Positions 35,590 through 47,415 of a stretch of DNA of 64,000 nt are shown here, in pieces. The first letter of the stretch is position 1; every line of letters begins with the position of its first letter. The position numbers and the translations under genes were made by a program. Below the pieces are notes generated by a model. That model saw only the letters and a program-made list of their open reading frames with translations, was not told the DNA's origin and did no database searches. The DNA comes from Trichobilharzia regenti (taxonomy: Eukaryota; Platyhelminthes; Trematoda; Strigeidida; Schistosomatidae). The stretch spans positions 82,036,319 to 82,100,318 of the forward strand of contig OX235264.1 of the NCBI GenBank assembly GCA_944472135.2. The letters are read 5' to 3'.

Positions 35590-37315
35590 AAATCTGAGGG
35601 AAAATATCGTAGAGTATGAGAGTAATGTACACAAATGCAAGTTGACACCAACCCTCTAACGAAAGCTGAAGTCTTGAATGCAATCAAGCTTCTGAAAGCT
35701 ATAAAAGCAGCTGGACCAAATAGAATAGCCCCTGAAGCACTAAAAGCGGACCCAGAGACGACAGCAGATATGCTGACTCCATTATTGCAAAAGGTCTGGA
35801 AGGAGGGAAAGGTGCCTACTGACTGGAAGAAAGGTTACCTCGTGAAACTACCAAAGAAGGGCGATTTAGGACTCTGCAAGAACTGGCGAGGAATCATGCT
35901 CCTGTCGAAGCCAAGTAAAATCCTGAGTCGCATCATTCTGGGGAGAATAAAGGACGCACTGGATACAGAACTCCGACCAGAACAAGCTGGATTCAGGAAA
36001 GGCAAATCATGTTCCGACCAAATTACAACTCTGCACATCATCATCACATAAGAAAGTATGGAATGGCAATCAAATCTCTACCTCAACTTCATACACTTTG
36101 GGAAGGCTGTCGACAGCATTGACCGCGAAGTAATTTGGAAATTACTCGAGTACTACGGCAAGCAGGGCCCAAATATTCATCAACCTTATTCAGCAGCTGT
36201 ACGATAACGACACACGTTAAGTGATCTACAATGGAAAACTCAGCGAGGCGTTTGGAGTAAACACAGGAGTCAGACAAGGGTGCTTATTATCACCCACGAT
36301 GATATTGCCAATTGTGGTGGACTGGATTATGCGTCAGACAGTGGGAAACGAGAAGACAGGGATATCCTGGACCAATGTGAAGAACCTAGAAGACCTGGAT
36401 TTCGCGCGTGGATGATTTATGTTTGATGTCACACAAAGTCGAAGACTTACGAGCGAAAACCGACAAACTGGTCGAAGAATCAGCCGGCGAAGACAGGACT
36501 CCAGGTGAACATGGACAAGATGAAGGTTATAAAAATAACCAACCAACCAACAAGAATAACAACAGCGACATCCAGCGACAGTCACCACCGATGGGAGGAA
36601 TTTGAAAGAGGTTACTTCATTCATTCACTTATCTAGGGAGCATTGTCTCAACTACAGGAAGTCGGAACGGACGAGGATATCAAATCGAACGAGAATCGGA
36701 AAGGCGAGAAACACATTCATTGACCTGAAACCAATCTGGAGACCTTCGTCACTCAGCCAGCATCAACAACAAAATTCAGTCGGATTTTCAATACAAACAA
36801 CGTCAAGTCAGTTCTTCTATACGGATCAGAAACTTGGCTGGTGGGCGGGTCACAAAGAATATTTCCAACAGCCTGTTGCATGCAGACCTTTATCAACAAC
36901 TGTCTTCGTTGGATCTATACTGGAGATCTGATGGCTGGGCCGGAAAGAATCACCAACAAGAAACTAACTATGGGAACAAACAAAACAAGAACCAATCGCC
37001 AACTAACAAATATGCAGGAGAAAGTGGAGATGGATTGGACACTCATTGAGGAGGCCGGTTGGTGACATCGCGCGCGCGTCAGCCCATTGCTCGAGTGGAA
37101 ACCGACATAATGGGAAGCGGCGAGTGGGGCTTCAGTGCAAGGGTGACATGGAGGAGATGGTGTGAAGAGACGGGAGTTGAAAGAGTATGGACTAACATGG
37201 ATTCAGGTGAAAAGTACAGCAGAAGGAAGACAGAAGTGGCAAGTGGAGACGTGCAGTTGAAGCCCTATGTTCCACTAGGAACCCAAGGGAACTATAGTAA
37301 CAATAATAATAAAAA
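35590..37315 (+). mobile_element. RTE1 LINE, 5'-truncated, broken RT
   Basis: Frames give LLKAIKAAGPNRIAPEALKA, GKVPTDWKKGYLVKLPKKGD, NWRGIMLLSKPSKILSRI and PEQAGFRKGKSCSDQI. Later come GVNTGVRQGCLLSP and VDWIMRQTVG, then LEDLDFA. A 4-base insertion just before GATGATTTA (about 36407-36413) breaks the active-site frame, which resumes as DDLCLMSHKVEDL. The tail ends GCCCTATGTTCCACTAGGAA and then AATAATAAT. It follows the CR1 copy immediately. Confidence 0.85.
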
Positions 37316-37319
37316 TTAG

Positions 37320-37892
37320 CTTGCACACATCAGACTTCGTGTTCATTTCTGTTGATTTTATTTGCAAGCCAAGTGAAGAAATTTCAGGCAATTTCTGGGA
37401 TTTTCGTCGGTAATTTTAGGATAGATTAGTGTGAACATTTCGAAAACGTTTAGGCGGAATGAATCGAAATTCACCAGAACCTCAAAATTTCCAGCATGTC
37501 GTTTAGTAGGGTAAAACGAATAAATTTGCTACGGGATGAAAATGCAGAAAATCTTATTTTGTATAAAGAGAATAATAATACCAATAAGACCTGATGCCAA
37601 TGTCTTACGAACAATCCTAGAGGTTTGTACCCTAATAGACGGATGCCTGTAAGGAGTGCAACTTGCATAGAATCTCAGAAGTTCTAATCAATAGAAAGAC
37701 CAGTTACCATCGGATGTTATACAATCAACAATCTTTATTCAAACTATGCTTCTTCGAAGATCTCATTTAACTTAAATGATTCTTTTCTAATAGTACGCAG
37801 AAACTATTTACCACAAGATAATCGATATTAGTTATAATAAATCGATATTATTTTTACATTTAGCATGAATAAATTTGATATTATCCATTTTT

Positions 37893-37931
<39 letters not shown>

Positions 37932-38190
37932 AAAAACTAATTGCAAGATTAATCAGACACTTAAATAATTTTTAAAGCACAAAATGTTTTTGTCGGTAGC
38001 ATACTGATAAAACACCTTGAAAACGATTAACTAGACTAGTAGTTGACTAATATCGTCAACAAGCGCTATTACCTAATACCTGTGTATGTGAAAAATCACT
38101 ATATTATTACAATTTATTCCTTGTGTTTCAAGCGGAATGAAAGGATTCAGCAGGAAATCTTCAGTGCAGTGACCACAAGGTTGCATTTCG
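37320..38190. other. Intronic stretch with (TA)n
   Basis: A TA microsatellite occupies about 37896-37929. Otherwise nothing recognised. Confidence 0.5.
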
Positions 38191-38194
38191 CGAT

Positions 38195-38685
38195 GACCCA
38201 AAAAGCTACACTGGCTGGAATTAATGTTCCTGCAGGTCCTACCATGCCAGGAAGGTTGTTGGGATAGTGATTAGACTAAAAGCAGTTACCAGCATCGTGT
38301 AAGAATCATTCTTACACTATAGGGAATAGGGGTGTAACAGCGGTAAGGTGTTTCCCTCAGATGACCAGCACGCCAGCTGTCTCTCCGCTCCGGAGGGAGA
38401 GGGTTAGAAAAGGTCGACCCCAAAATTGTACATCCCGACTTACCCTACGGTGGTCCGTAACCAGCGGTAAGTTTACTAATACGGAACAAATCCCAGAAAC
38501 CAGTTCATACAGGCCGTGTGTGACCGGCCTCAAGCAGTTGTCCCCTGGGATCTGTGGTCACGCAACACTAAGCCTCTCACTGTTTTAGGTACCCGAAGAA
38601 TCAATCAACTTCCACGGTGTGGGCAGCCGGGAAGTAACAACCGCCCACACACTTCCAATAGCACACGAAGCCTTCTATATGGTCT
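38195..38685 (+). mobile_element. RTE2-family LINE 5' region
   Basis: Matches the 5' untranslated region of the RTE2 element at 52.95 kb: GGTCCTACCATGCCAGGAAG, CGTGTGTGACCGGCCTCAAG, GTTGTCCCCTGGGATCTG, TCCACGGTGTGGGCAGCCGG. It has an extra segment in the middle, so it is a related subfamily. No coding part is present. Confidence 0.7.
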
Positions 38686-38805
38686 CTTCAACTAATGTAA
38701 TAAATTCCTCGAAACCTTTGTGTTAAGGTTACTTGGTAGAAATTCATCGGACAAATAATGCTTATGTACATGTTCCGAATAATGATGAAAAAGTGTGTTG
38801 CTTAC

Positions 38806-38902
38806 CTTCTTCAACTAATTCTCCAATAAAAACTTTTGTTAAACCAGCCATAGCAATAACCACATTTTGTGAAACTGACGATGAAGTGACCGATTGTACC
38901 AA
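38806..38902 (-). CDS. TAF11: TAF11, exon 3 (histone-fold core)
   Basis: 97-nt exon with acceptor TATTTCAG before 38902 and donor GTAAGC after 38806. It encodes [20 protein letters not shown], then [12 protein letters not shown], which matches the central helix of the TAF11 histone fold almost residue for residue (vertebrate [20 protein letters not shown]). It joins exon 2 in phase 0 and exon 4 in phase 1. Confidence 0.95.
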
Positions 38903-39009
38903 CTGAAATAAAAAGAAAATCTTTGTGGTATTTTAAAGTATGACACTGTCGATGAATATACTTTTGTGCAAAGTTCTGGATTAAGCCGCAGTCTTGTCAT
39001 CACGACGAT

Positions 39010-39015
<6 letters not shown>

Positions 39016-39047
<32 letters not shown>
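39016..39047. repeat. (TA)n microsatellite
   Basis: About 16 TA units in TAF11 intron 2. Confidence 0.9.
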
Positions 39048-39179
39048 TGAACTTAGATGTTTCTTGATCTTTGTGACTTAACAGAGTAAGACTTGACTTC
39101 CTTCTTATTGTAGTGAATGATAGGAGACATCGCTAAGAACCAAAGTAATCATTAAATAGACTAAAACTTTAACTCTTTT

Positions 39180-39406
39180 TTCTTTCCTTCACGTTCCCAG
39201 TGGAACATAGGGCCCCAAGCTAGTCGCTTGAAGTATCTGTAGCAGTGCTTAATTTTACAGGATGGATTTGCTAGCCTCATGCCCAACCTTTCCTCTTTAC
39301 AAGCATTATTTCTGGCTTAGCGATGTAAAGGAGTGCGCCAGCCGGGGATCGAACTCCGGACCATGTGCATGGTCGGCAAGCGTCCTAACCGCTGTGCCAC
39401 CGACGA
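39180..39406 (-). repeat. tRNA-derived SINE with an RTE-like tail (SINE-T1), second copy
   Basis: Colinear with 9357-9585. It has the CGGTGGCACAGCGGTTAGGA-type A-box region, GAGTTCGATCCCCGGCTGG as B box, and the 3' end GGGGCCCTATGTTCCACTGG. Confidence 0.7.
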
Positions 39407-39689
39407 CTTAGTTATAACTGTATCCAATATATGGAAGTGAAGTTAATGAATGACTAGGTAGGCTGAGTGAATGAAACAGTCACTTCAACGTACATTATTC
39501 AACTCGCATCGTTACCAATTCAAGACACTGATATACGACTGTGATTTCGATGCAAACTGAAGAGATTCTACCGTTACATAATAAATTACCATTGTCAAAT
39601 ACAACTGACAGTGAGACTAACAAATGTATCAATTATTAAATTACTCAGTTAATTAAGACTTCATCAGTCTTAATGGTGCTGACCGAATC

Positions 39690-40535
39690 TAAACTGTCTG
39701 ACTGCTTTCAACATTGAACTTTGCACAAATGTGCAGCAGTTCAAGTCACCACTTCCCCCCGAAGCACACAAAGCAAGCGACGAGAGTAAAAAAGATTTAA
39801 AAGCGAAAGAGGTAATAAACAGAAGTGTGAGGGAAAAAAGAGTAGTAATATGAAAAAAAAACAAAATAGTTTTATTGGATATGACAAATCACAAAGAGTG
39901 AAAGCATCTGTGCCATTGAGAACTATTTCGAGCCATATCATCGATTGTCTCCAACCTCCATTGGTTTTTACCGTCCCAAGGACCCCAACCAGCCAGCTAG
40001 TCTACACCTTCCTATATGGCTATCTGGCTGGTTTAAACTAAATGTTGCGAATTTCACTGACTAATGAAGCCATGTTTTCGTTTAATCTCCACTAGCTCTT
40101 TTGCAACCTGATCCTATGTCAGCTAACATTGCCCGTCAGTCGAGGAAGGCGATGGCTAGGCATGCATGCATAACCCATATCCTAACCATTTCAATCGATG
40201 TAGCTTCACAACCTCATCAGTCGGTTTTCCCTTCTAACCTAGCACTCAATGCCTGACCTCAATATTAATCACCGTATTATGCCACCTAACACGGGAGATA
40301 GAGTGCAGGCACCTATGATCGAAGACAGCTGACCAGGCTTTTCATGTCTTTCACTTTCAACGGTCATATCTCACAAACATAAAGGAGAATGGAGAGAACT
40401 ACTGAGCGGTATACAAATCATTCGATCGACAGTCGGATATCACGTCTACGCTAGAGATAACGTAAGTTGGCATATGTCCTTTAGAATAAAAATGTGCCAA
40501 AGCAACCTAGCTCAATACTGGCTACTGTCGTTTGC
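39690..40535 (-). mobile_element. RTE2 LINE 3' part, degenerate
   Basis: The minus strand aligns by eye with the end of the RTE2 coding region (RWLGHVLRMPSH area near 40150-40230) and its 3' untranslated part (GACGGTAAAAACCAATGGAG, then CACATTTGTGCAAAGTTC). It ends at about 39692 in an ACAGTC-type tail. Coding frames are lost. Confidence 0.7.
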
Positions 40536-41399
40536 CAATCTTCTAAAGTAGCCCGAATTAACTGAGTGAATGGGATCTCCGGGATGGAACAGTTACATGC
40601 AATTATCTTAGGATAGCGGGTAACACTGAAAAAAGTATGGTAAGCAGTACAACAACTGATGCATAAGAATAGTTTATTTAGCCTAGATCATGTTCAAGAG
40701 TAAACCACACTTAAGTAAGTAAAACATTCATCGGTTAAATGAATTCGAGTATCACAGTAACAGTAAATTTACAAAGAACAGACAAATAAAAAAATTTTTA
40801 TAACTCTAGCATGCCAAAATTGGATTAGTGCTAGAACATTATATCAACAGACATAAACAAAATTGGTTTCTTTTTATTTTAAACAAATCAAATATTCTAC
40901 AGATAATAAATACATCATAACGCTTTAATTCACATGAAAACAAAAGAAAATATTTATATTTACTGTCACAGAAATGTTTTTCTTTTCTACCTAAATATGA
41001 ATAATTACTGCTTATCATCAATCGGTTGACGTTTGACTTCATAATTGTAATCTTGGCTATCACTTGAAACTGACTAACTGATTGATTGATTGATCGACCA
41101 GTCGATCGATCGATTGATCCTACTTTTTGATGCAGTAAGTAAACCATTTTTGGCAATATCATGAAAATTTCATTACTAAATTGTCTCAGAGTTGAGTTAC
41201 TCTTATAAATGTTAAGTGTATTCTATATACGTTTGAGAGCTCTCTGCCAACCCCTACGATGCTTCTTCCTTGATTTCTTGGGAATATGAAAGTCATTTGG
41301 TTGTAAATGATTAATAAAGTTACGAGAGTAAATGATCCTGTTAGAATTCATATTTAGGTGATAAATAAATGTGAGTAGAAGGTAGATTGGATGCAATAT

Positions 41400-42365
41400 G
41401 TAGATATTATAATAGCTGACCCGAAAATTCGAACAGGCCACCAGGTCAAGGTCGTATATCATATCTTGATGATTTCTAAGAAAATATTCCGTTTTACCTT
41501 CTACATCAAGAAGTTAAGACATTCTGGTATAACTCAACCCTTACTCCTACGATTCGTTAACTCCCGTATTCTGCCTATTATTCTCTATTGTTCCCCCTTA
41601 GTTTTTCCAGGGCTGGCTACTGAAGAAAGACTATACCTGATTACGCAGGATGTTAAAGGTTTTCAGCAGGGTAAGCTACGTGCCACTCAACCAGCGTGTT
41701 AATATTCTAGTCGACAGGCACTTGGACTCATGTGAAAAATGGGCAAAATCCCTTTTATCTGACTCACAACACCCTCTACATTCACAACTCTCCTCTTGTA
41801 TCTCATCAGGCAAAAACTATATGCTCGCACTAGTAAGTACAGAAGCTCAACCATACCCTACTTAGCTCGTGTTCTGTGCGATGAAGAAAGCACTAGGCGT
41901 GAAACCTTTAACTTATTAAACAGTCAGTAGAACAACTGGATCTCGTCTTTCCAGCTCATATCATGTATAGGTACAACGTTTTCTTCCTTTCTTTTACTTT
42001 TCTCTCTTTTCTTTTGTGTTGTTATGTGCTGCTTTGTTTCTCTCTTCCTTACAAACTCTATAAAACATTCTTCTTCATTCTCTAGCGCTCTGTATATCTC
42101 GACCTTTTGTTACCGCTTACGCCAGTATATATGCTAGCATCAACTTTTCTAACAGCTTCAAACACTCTGTTCAATTTTGGCTTTGCTACCGACATGCCAA
42201 TATGTTGTTGTCAAAACTAACTGAGATTATACTTAATCTATGTAGAATTTTTAGTTACAGTTCATGTACTAACTGGATGCAATACTGTAGTAAAATGCTG
42301 AGAATTCCATTCTGTATCACAAGTACTGTTTTGGAATAAGGCAAATTATTATTATTATTATTATT
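41400..42365 (+). mobile_element. CR1/Jockey-like LINE, 3' part
   Basis: Frames include FYIKKLRHSGITQPLLLRFV and LPIILYCSPLVFPGL, then DRHLDSCEKWAKSLLSDSQH. The untranslated tail ends TGGAATAAGGCAAATTATTA with ATT repeats. Same family as 34228-35545, with internal deletions and frameshifts. Confidence 0.75.
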
Positions 42366-42689
42366 AAGTTAACAATATTTAATGTCTTAGTGAGTGATGA
42401 ACTGTTTAAAATTGATTTCCTTATAATTGCAGTTAACATTGTTTTGCATTGTATAATTATAAAGATAATCAGGGATATTCAAACTTACTTTACTGTTGAA
42501 GATGAAAATTAGAAAATATTCGTATATAATTACGCAAAAAGATTCAAATATTGACTGTGATGGGTAATTAATTAGGTCACACATTCAATCAGTAATCTGT
42601 CAATTATTAAGTAGGAGTTAGGATAGACTTGTCCTTTATTCTACTTTATTTACTGTTTACTGACAGTAATAGTAATAATTTTCAAGTTC

Positions 42690-42905
42690 TAGTTTGTAGG
42701 GATTTGATTTGTCTCAAGTTTGATCACGGATTGATGCCAGTCAGAGAAACACTGAAAACAGGGAGTAATGGACCGCTCTTTCGTCCTCGGTTGAGATTCT
42801 TCATCAATACGCACCCACAACCCCACCTGGAACTTTAAGGTTGAGAGGAGAGCTGGTTGACCTTTTATCCACTGGAAAGGAATCCAATAACCCATAAATC
42901 ATAAC
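42690..42905 (-). repeat. SINE-alpha copy, diverged
   Basis: Minus-strand tail (GTTTCTCTGACTGGCATCAA, then CCGTGATCAAACTTGA) and a hammerhead-like region at about 42755-42810 with GAAAG in place of GAAAC. The tRNA-like head is badly decayed. Confidence 0.6.
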
Positions 42906-42979
42906 TTCTGTCATGTCGCGATCTGGCTGGTGGTGGTGGTAGTGTTAAAGGTAGCGAATTAAGGGAAGCTAGAATTCAT

Positions 42980-43175
42980 AGGCCAGTGGATTCCGTTCCA
43001 GTGGATGAGGAGTCAACCAGGTTGCCTCTCAATCTGAATGCCCTGTCTTCAGTCCCTGGAGGGTTCATGGGTGCATACTGTTGAGGAGTCCAAAAATAGG
43101 ACGAAACGGCTGTCCAACACCCCTTGGTTTTCAATAGTTTTCTAACTAATATCAATCCGTAATCAAACTTGACAC
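42980..43175 (+). repeat. SINE-alpha copy
   Basis: Plus-strand tail with a hammerhead-like segment at about 43072-43118: stem II GTCC...GGAC is perfect and GAAAC is kept, but the core reads TTGAGGAG. It lies opposite the previous copy. Unlike the 15.3 kb pair, the two share no private variants. Confidence 0.65.
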
Positions 43176-43209
43176 TAATAATTATAATAAATCAGAACTG
43201 AAAACTTAC

Positions 43210-43710
43210 ACGTCTTACTGCAGCTTTAGCGAATGTAGCCCTTCGAAATGTTTCGAAACGATTCAATTGTTCCTCATCAAAATGTGCTAACAACGCGAGT
43301 AGTTTACGATCTTCTATTTTTCTCGCCTCTTTATCCTGTTGCAAAACTGGTGATATAATCTCACTGACAACAGATTCACTGTCCGCATCACCAAGTACAG
43401 TTGTATTGTCGTCTTCATCCTCCTCATCCTCCTCCTCGTCTTCATCATCAATATCTTCTTCCTCTTCTTCATCATCTTCACGTTCCTCTTCTGCTCCTTC
43501 AGTAACTAATAAGACAGTACTTGTTGGATCATCAATTCCAATTACAGATGCTACAGTCTCTTGACATTCTGTAGCGAGTGGATCGACATATGATATAACT
43601 GCTTCTGATGATAATGACGAAGAAGATGCAACAGCTGAATCAGTAATAACTGGGACTATACTTGATAAACTGGGTGTACCTGGTTTGGAGCGTGGTGAGT
43701 CTAGATCAAC
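43210..43710 (-). CDS. TAF11: TAF11, exon 2 (acidic region and start of histone fold)
   Basis: 501 nt, exactly 167 codons, in phase 0 at both ends. The acceptor TTTCAAACAG precedes 43710 and the donor GTAAGT follows 43210. The start is Ser/Val-rich. Then comes a long acidic run of Glu/Asp (roughly residues 137-170 of the protein). It ends with LAHFDEEQLNRFETFRRATF and AKAAVRR, the first helix of the TAF11 histone fold (vertebrate [22 protein letters not shown]). TAF11 pairs with TAF13 in TFIID; that role is taken from the family. The acidic stretch is longer than I would expect, so the protein (310 residues) exceeds the vertebrate length of about 211. Confidence 0.95.
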
Positions 43711-43962
43711 CTGTTTGAAAGAAAAACAGTTTACTTTATAAACAACTTGGAAAAAAAGTAAAATAAAAAGTGTTTTCACATGTATTAAAGCATATAAGAT
43801 TTACAATTTTATTTATTTAAAGTTCAAATGAAAAGTGCCTTGAGGTGAATTTTTCACTGACAATTACATGAACATTACTTTGTAGTTTTTTATTTTATCA
43901 CATGTTATTTAGCATAGAATGCAACGAATCAATTATAACTTGATTATTATTTATTATATTAT

Positions 43963-44960
43963 TATTGTTCCCTTGGGTTCCTAGTGGAACATAGGGCTTC
44001 AACTGAACGTCTCCACTTGCCACTTCTGTCTTCCTTCTTCTGTACTTTTAACCTGATTCCATGTTAGTCCATACTCTTTCAACTCCCGTCTCTTCACACC
44101 ATCTCCTCCATGTCACCATTGCACTGACATCCCACTCGCCCCTTTACTTTCGGCCTGGTTCCACTCGAGCAATGACCTAACGCGCGCGCGATGTCACCAA
44201 CCGGCCTCCTCAGCGAGTGTCCGATCCATCTCCACTTTCTCCTGCATATTTGTTAGTTGGCGATTGGTTCTTGTTTTGTTTGTTCCCATAGTTAGTTTCT
44301 TGTTGGTGATTCTTTCCGGCCCAGCCATGTGATCCTCAGTATAGAGCGAAGACAGTTGTTATTAAATGTGTGCAACCTGTTGGAAATATTCTTTGTGACC
44401 CGCCCACCCGCCAGGTTTCTGATCCGCACAGAAGAACTGACTTGACGTTGTTTGTATTGAAAATCCGACTGAATTTTGTTGTTGATGCTGGCTGAGTGAC
44501 GAAGATTTCCAGATTGGTTTCAGGTCAATGAATGTGTTTCTCGCCTTCCCGATTCTCGCTCGATTTGATATCCTCGTCCGTTCCGACTTCCTGTAGTTGA
44601 GACAACGCTACCTAGATAAGTGAATGAATGAAGTAACCTCTTTCAAATTCCTCCCGTTGATGGTGATTGTCGGTGGATGTTGCTGTTGTTATTGTTGTTG
44701 GTTGGTTGGTTATTTTCATCACCTCCGTCTTGTCTATGTTCACCTGGAGTCCTGTCTTCTCTGGCTGCTTCTTCGACCAGTTTGTCGGTTTTCGCTTGTA
44801 AGTCTTCGACTTTGTGTAACATCAAACATAAATCATCCACGCGCGAAATCCAGGTCTTCTGCGTTCTTCATGTCGGTCCAGGATATCCCTGTCTTCTCGT
44901 TTCCCACTGTCTGACGCATAATCCAGTCCACCACAATTAGGAATATCATTGGTGATAATA
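43963..44960 (-). mobile_element. RTE1 LINE, 5'-truncated, same lesion as the 36.4 kb copy
   Basis: Reverse orientation of 36285-37290. It covers VDWIMRQTVG and the active-site region, with the same extra bases before GATGATTTA (forward strand TCATCCACGCGCGAAATCC at about 44838-44856). It ends in the tail CCTAGTGGAACATAGGGC at about 43980. It lies in TAF11 intron 1, same strand as the gene. Confidence 0.85.
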
Positions 44961-45679
44961 AGCAATTATAACTTGATAGAAATTTAATATAGTGAATCGG
45001 TTATGTCCGTGTATCGGAATAGGCAATAAGCGAGACAAACAGGAAAGCTATATATGTTATGACTCCGTTGACTTCATTTCAGTTATCCAATAGGAAACAC
45101 GGAGACTGATACGAGCTATCTATATTATATTATTAGGCAGTTAACCAAATCAACACATCACCAATAGGCTTTAAACAGATGTTTTTCTCATTCTCTTTTG
45201 TAACGGGAGCTTCAGACTGTTTTACACATGACAAACGTTTGAATTAGGGATTTCGGTATTGACATAATCATTCTTGAATCCTTTGTAGCGTCTGCTTATT
45301 CTCGTGAATACAAGTATCGGCTATATTGAAAATTGTGGTATGTACAGTTAGTTCCCTTAACATCATAATCACTATTTTAAAAAAGTTGACTAACTCGTTT
45401 CAAAAGTTGTCAAAAATCATCGTTCTCACTCCCTTATGTAGTAGAAAAAAATAAATCCACACCATCTGAAAAACGCTTCGAAAGTGTTACAAAGTACTTA
45501 AGGCCTGTAATACCGTATGAACACACAGATTGAAGATAATATTCATTGTAGGGTATCCCTGTCGAAGACTTTTACTCTGAAATCTAAATTAAAACGCAGT
45601 AAAGCAAATTTACAGACAGTATTCACATAAAGGCATAATGTATATCGTACTAATCTATCTTAGATGTCGGAAGTCCTTA

Positions 45680-45985
45680 TGTGGTGAGAGCAGGCTGCTA
45701 ACCAGTTGGTAGACATTAATTTACGTCAATGTCTAGGTCACTAATATTGGCCGTGAGAAAATATGAACAAGGCTGATTCAACAACCAATCACAGCAGACT
45801 TAACGTGGGCAAATATGATTCGCAGATAGATGGCTCCAATTTTCGAGGAAACCCGAAAAAACCAATCAGAAGACTGCGTTTGTCTACTTGAATAAGCTAT
45901 AATAATGTACAGGAAATATAGATAAATACGTGTTGATTTCCGCAATAAAAGGATCTGTTGACGGCCCTTGTCTTCTGTTGTTACA
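45680..45985 (+). mobile_element. Solo LTR, copy C (4-bp TSD CTTA)
   Basis: 306 bp, TGTGGTGAGAGC to TGTTGTTACA, flanked by CTTA at 45676-45679 and 45986-45989. Sense orientation plus, opposite to TAF11. It forms an inverted pair with copy D. Confidence 0.85.
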
Positions 45986-46478
45986 CTTAAATCATCGGTA
46001 TACAGTCAAAGGCATTTAAGTGTGTTACATGAACTTGGTGAGTCAGTAACTAAGATTTGGCGCCAGAATTCTATCTTAATGTTTCTTTATATATAGAATA
46101 CACTGTCATATGCAACTAAAGAATAAAACAAACAAAATGACAAGCTGATTGAACTACATTTATCTTTGTTTTGATTGGCATACGAATTTTTCCTGTTTAT
46201 TGCGCGTATTTGACATACGGAATAAATAAGGTCAAGACAAAGGAAACAGGACGCAAACAGTATTGAGCATTATTTCTACTCAAATATTTGTGAAAGTGTC
46301 ACAGTATGCTATAATCTGACGGTTTACTTCAGGACTTAATCAATTACTGGATGAAAGATATAATGTATGATGCAAAAAGAATCGAAAAGATGTTGTCTCA
46401 AACCTATATATGAAGTCATTAGTGCACATTAGTATATCCATCCCTTACGAGCATGATGAACAATCAAATGTATTGAAA

Positions 46479-46785
46479 TGTAACAACAGAAGACAAGGGC
46501 CAGGCAACAGATAGTTTTATTACGAAAATCAACATGTATTTATATAAATTTCACATACATTATTATAGCCAAGTCAAGTAGACAAACGCAGTCTTCTGAT
46601 TGGTTGTTTTCGAGTTCCTCGGAAAGTGGAGCCATCTATCTGCGAATCATATTTGCCCACGTTAAGTCTGCTGTGATTGGTTGTTGAATCAGCCTTGTTC
46701 ATATTTTCTCACGGCCAATATTAGTGACCTAGACATTGACGTAGATTAATGTCTACCAATTGGCTAGCAGGCTGCTCTCACCACA
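46479..46785 (-). mobile_element. Solo LTR, copy D (4-bp TSD GAAA)
   Basis: 307 bp, TGTAACAACAG to CTCACCACA on the plus strand, flanked by GAAA at 46475-46478 and 46786-46789. Sense orientation minus. Its left end is 793 bp from the end of copy C, and the distinct duplications show two separate insertions. Confidence 0.85.
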
Positions 46786-46869
46786 GAAATACTACTATTC
46801 AGTAAATCAATGTGTAGACTACCGAGGGTAACATAGAGAAAATAAAAGCTTATAGACAATCGTCGGGTT

Positions 46870-46955
46870 AGCTAAAAAAAGACCACAGAAGACTAAGGAA
46901 AGTGGCGATATTTCGCTGAAGCCCTATCTTCCACTAGGGAATAATAATAATATTC
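46870..46955 (+). repeat. RTE1 tail fragment
   Basis: Matches only the last bases of RTE1: GCTGAAGCCCTATCTTCCAC followed by TAGGG and an AATAATAAT end. Confidence 0.55.
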
Positions 46956-47144
46956 TCAAAATTACTTGAGTTTTTTTTGTTAAAATATCTGATCTTTTCC
47001 ATTATACATCTGAAGATATGAATTAATCCTTTTTGTTTATAGTATGAGCCTACAATTTACCTTCAACTGCTTTCGAGTTTTAGCGTATACAATCAATAAT
47101 TACTAAAGTGCAGATCATATCCAATACAATAAGTCCTACAGGAG

Positions 47145-47345
47145 ATCAATCGCAAGCCGGAATAGCTCAGTGGTAATGTCTCTGACTGCAGCACTGGGTG
47201 ATGCATGTTCGAATCTCAGAAGGGACATGAATTCCTTCAAGGCTGCAGATGCGTCTTGCTGACTAGTGAGTGCCAACTAGCATCAAAACCTAGGTACAAG
47301 GTTTCCTACCGATTCCCTTCTTCAACCAACAAATACTGACAAAGT
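47145..47345 (+). repeat. tRNA-derived SINE (SINE-T2)
   Basis: Starts near CAGGAGATCAATCGC, has GGAATAGCTCAGTGGTAATG as A box and ATGTTCGAATCTC as B box, and ends near TTCCTACCGATTCCC. It is the best-preserved copy of this SINE here, about 75 bases from TAF11 exon 1 on the opposite strand. Confidence 0.75.
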
Positions 47346-47415
47346 TCAAATAGCATAAAACAAGGCATCATGAATTAATACACAAAAGATGACTTCTTAA
47401 AGAGTATAAACTTAC

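Noticed and set aside
44624..44940. Plus-strand open frames of 87-96 codons
   Set aside because: They are antisense shadows of the minus-strand RTE1 copy.
47160..47240. tRNA gene-like A and B boxes
   Set aside because: No cloverleaf or anticodon arm could be formed; the unit continues into a repeated tail, so it is a SINE. The same holds for the tRNA-like parts at 9.5, 15.3, 32.9, 39.4 and 50.8 kb.
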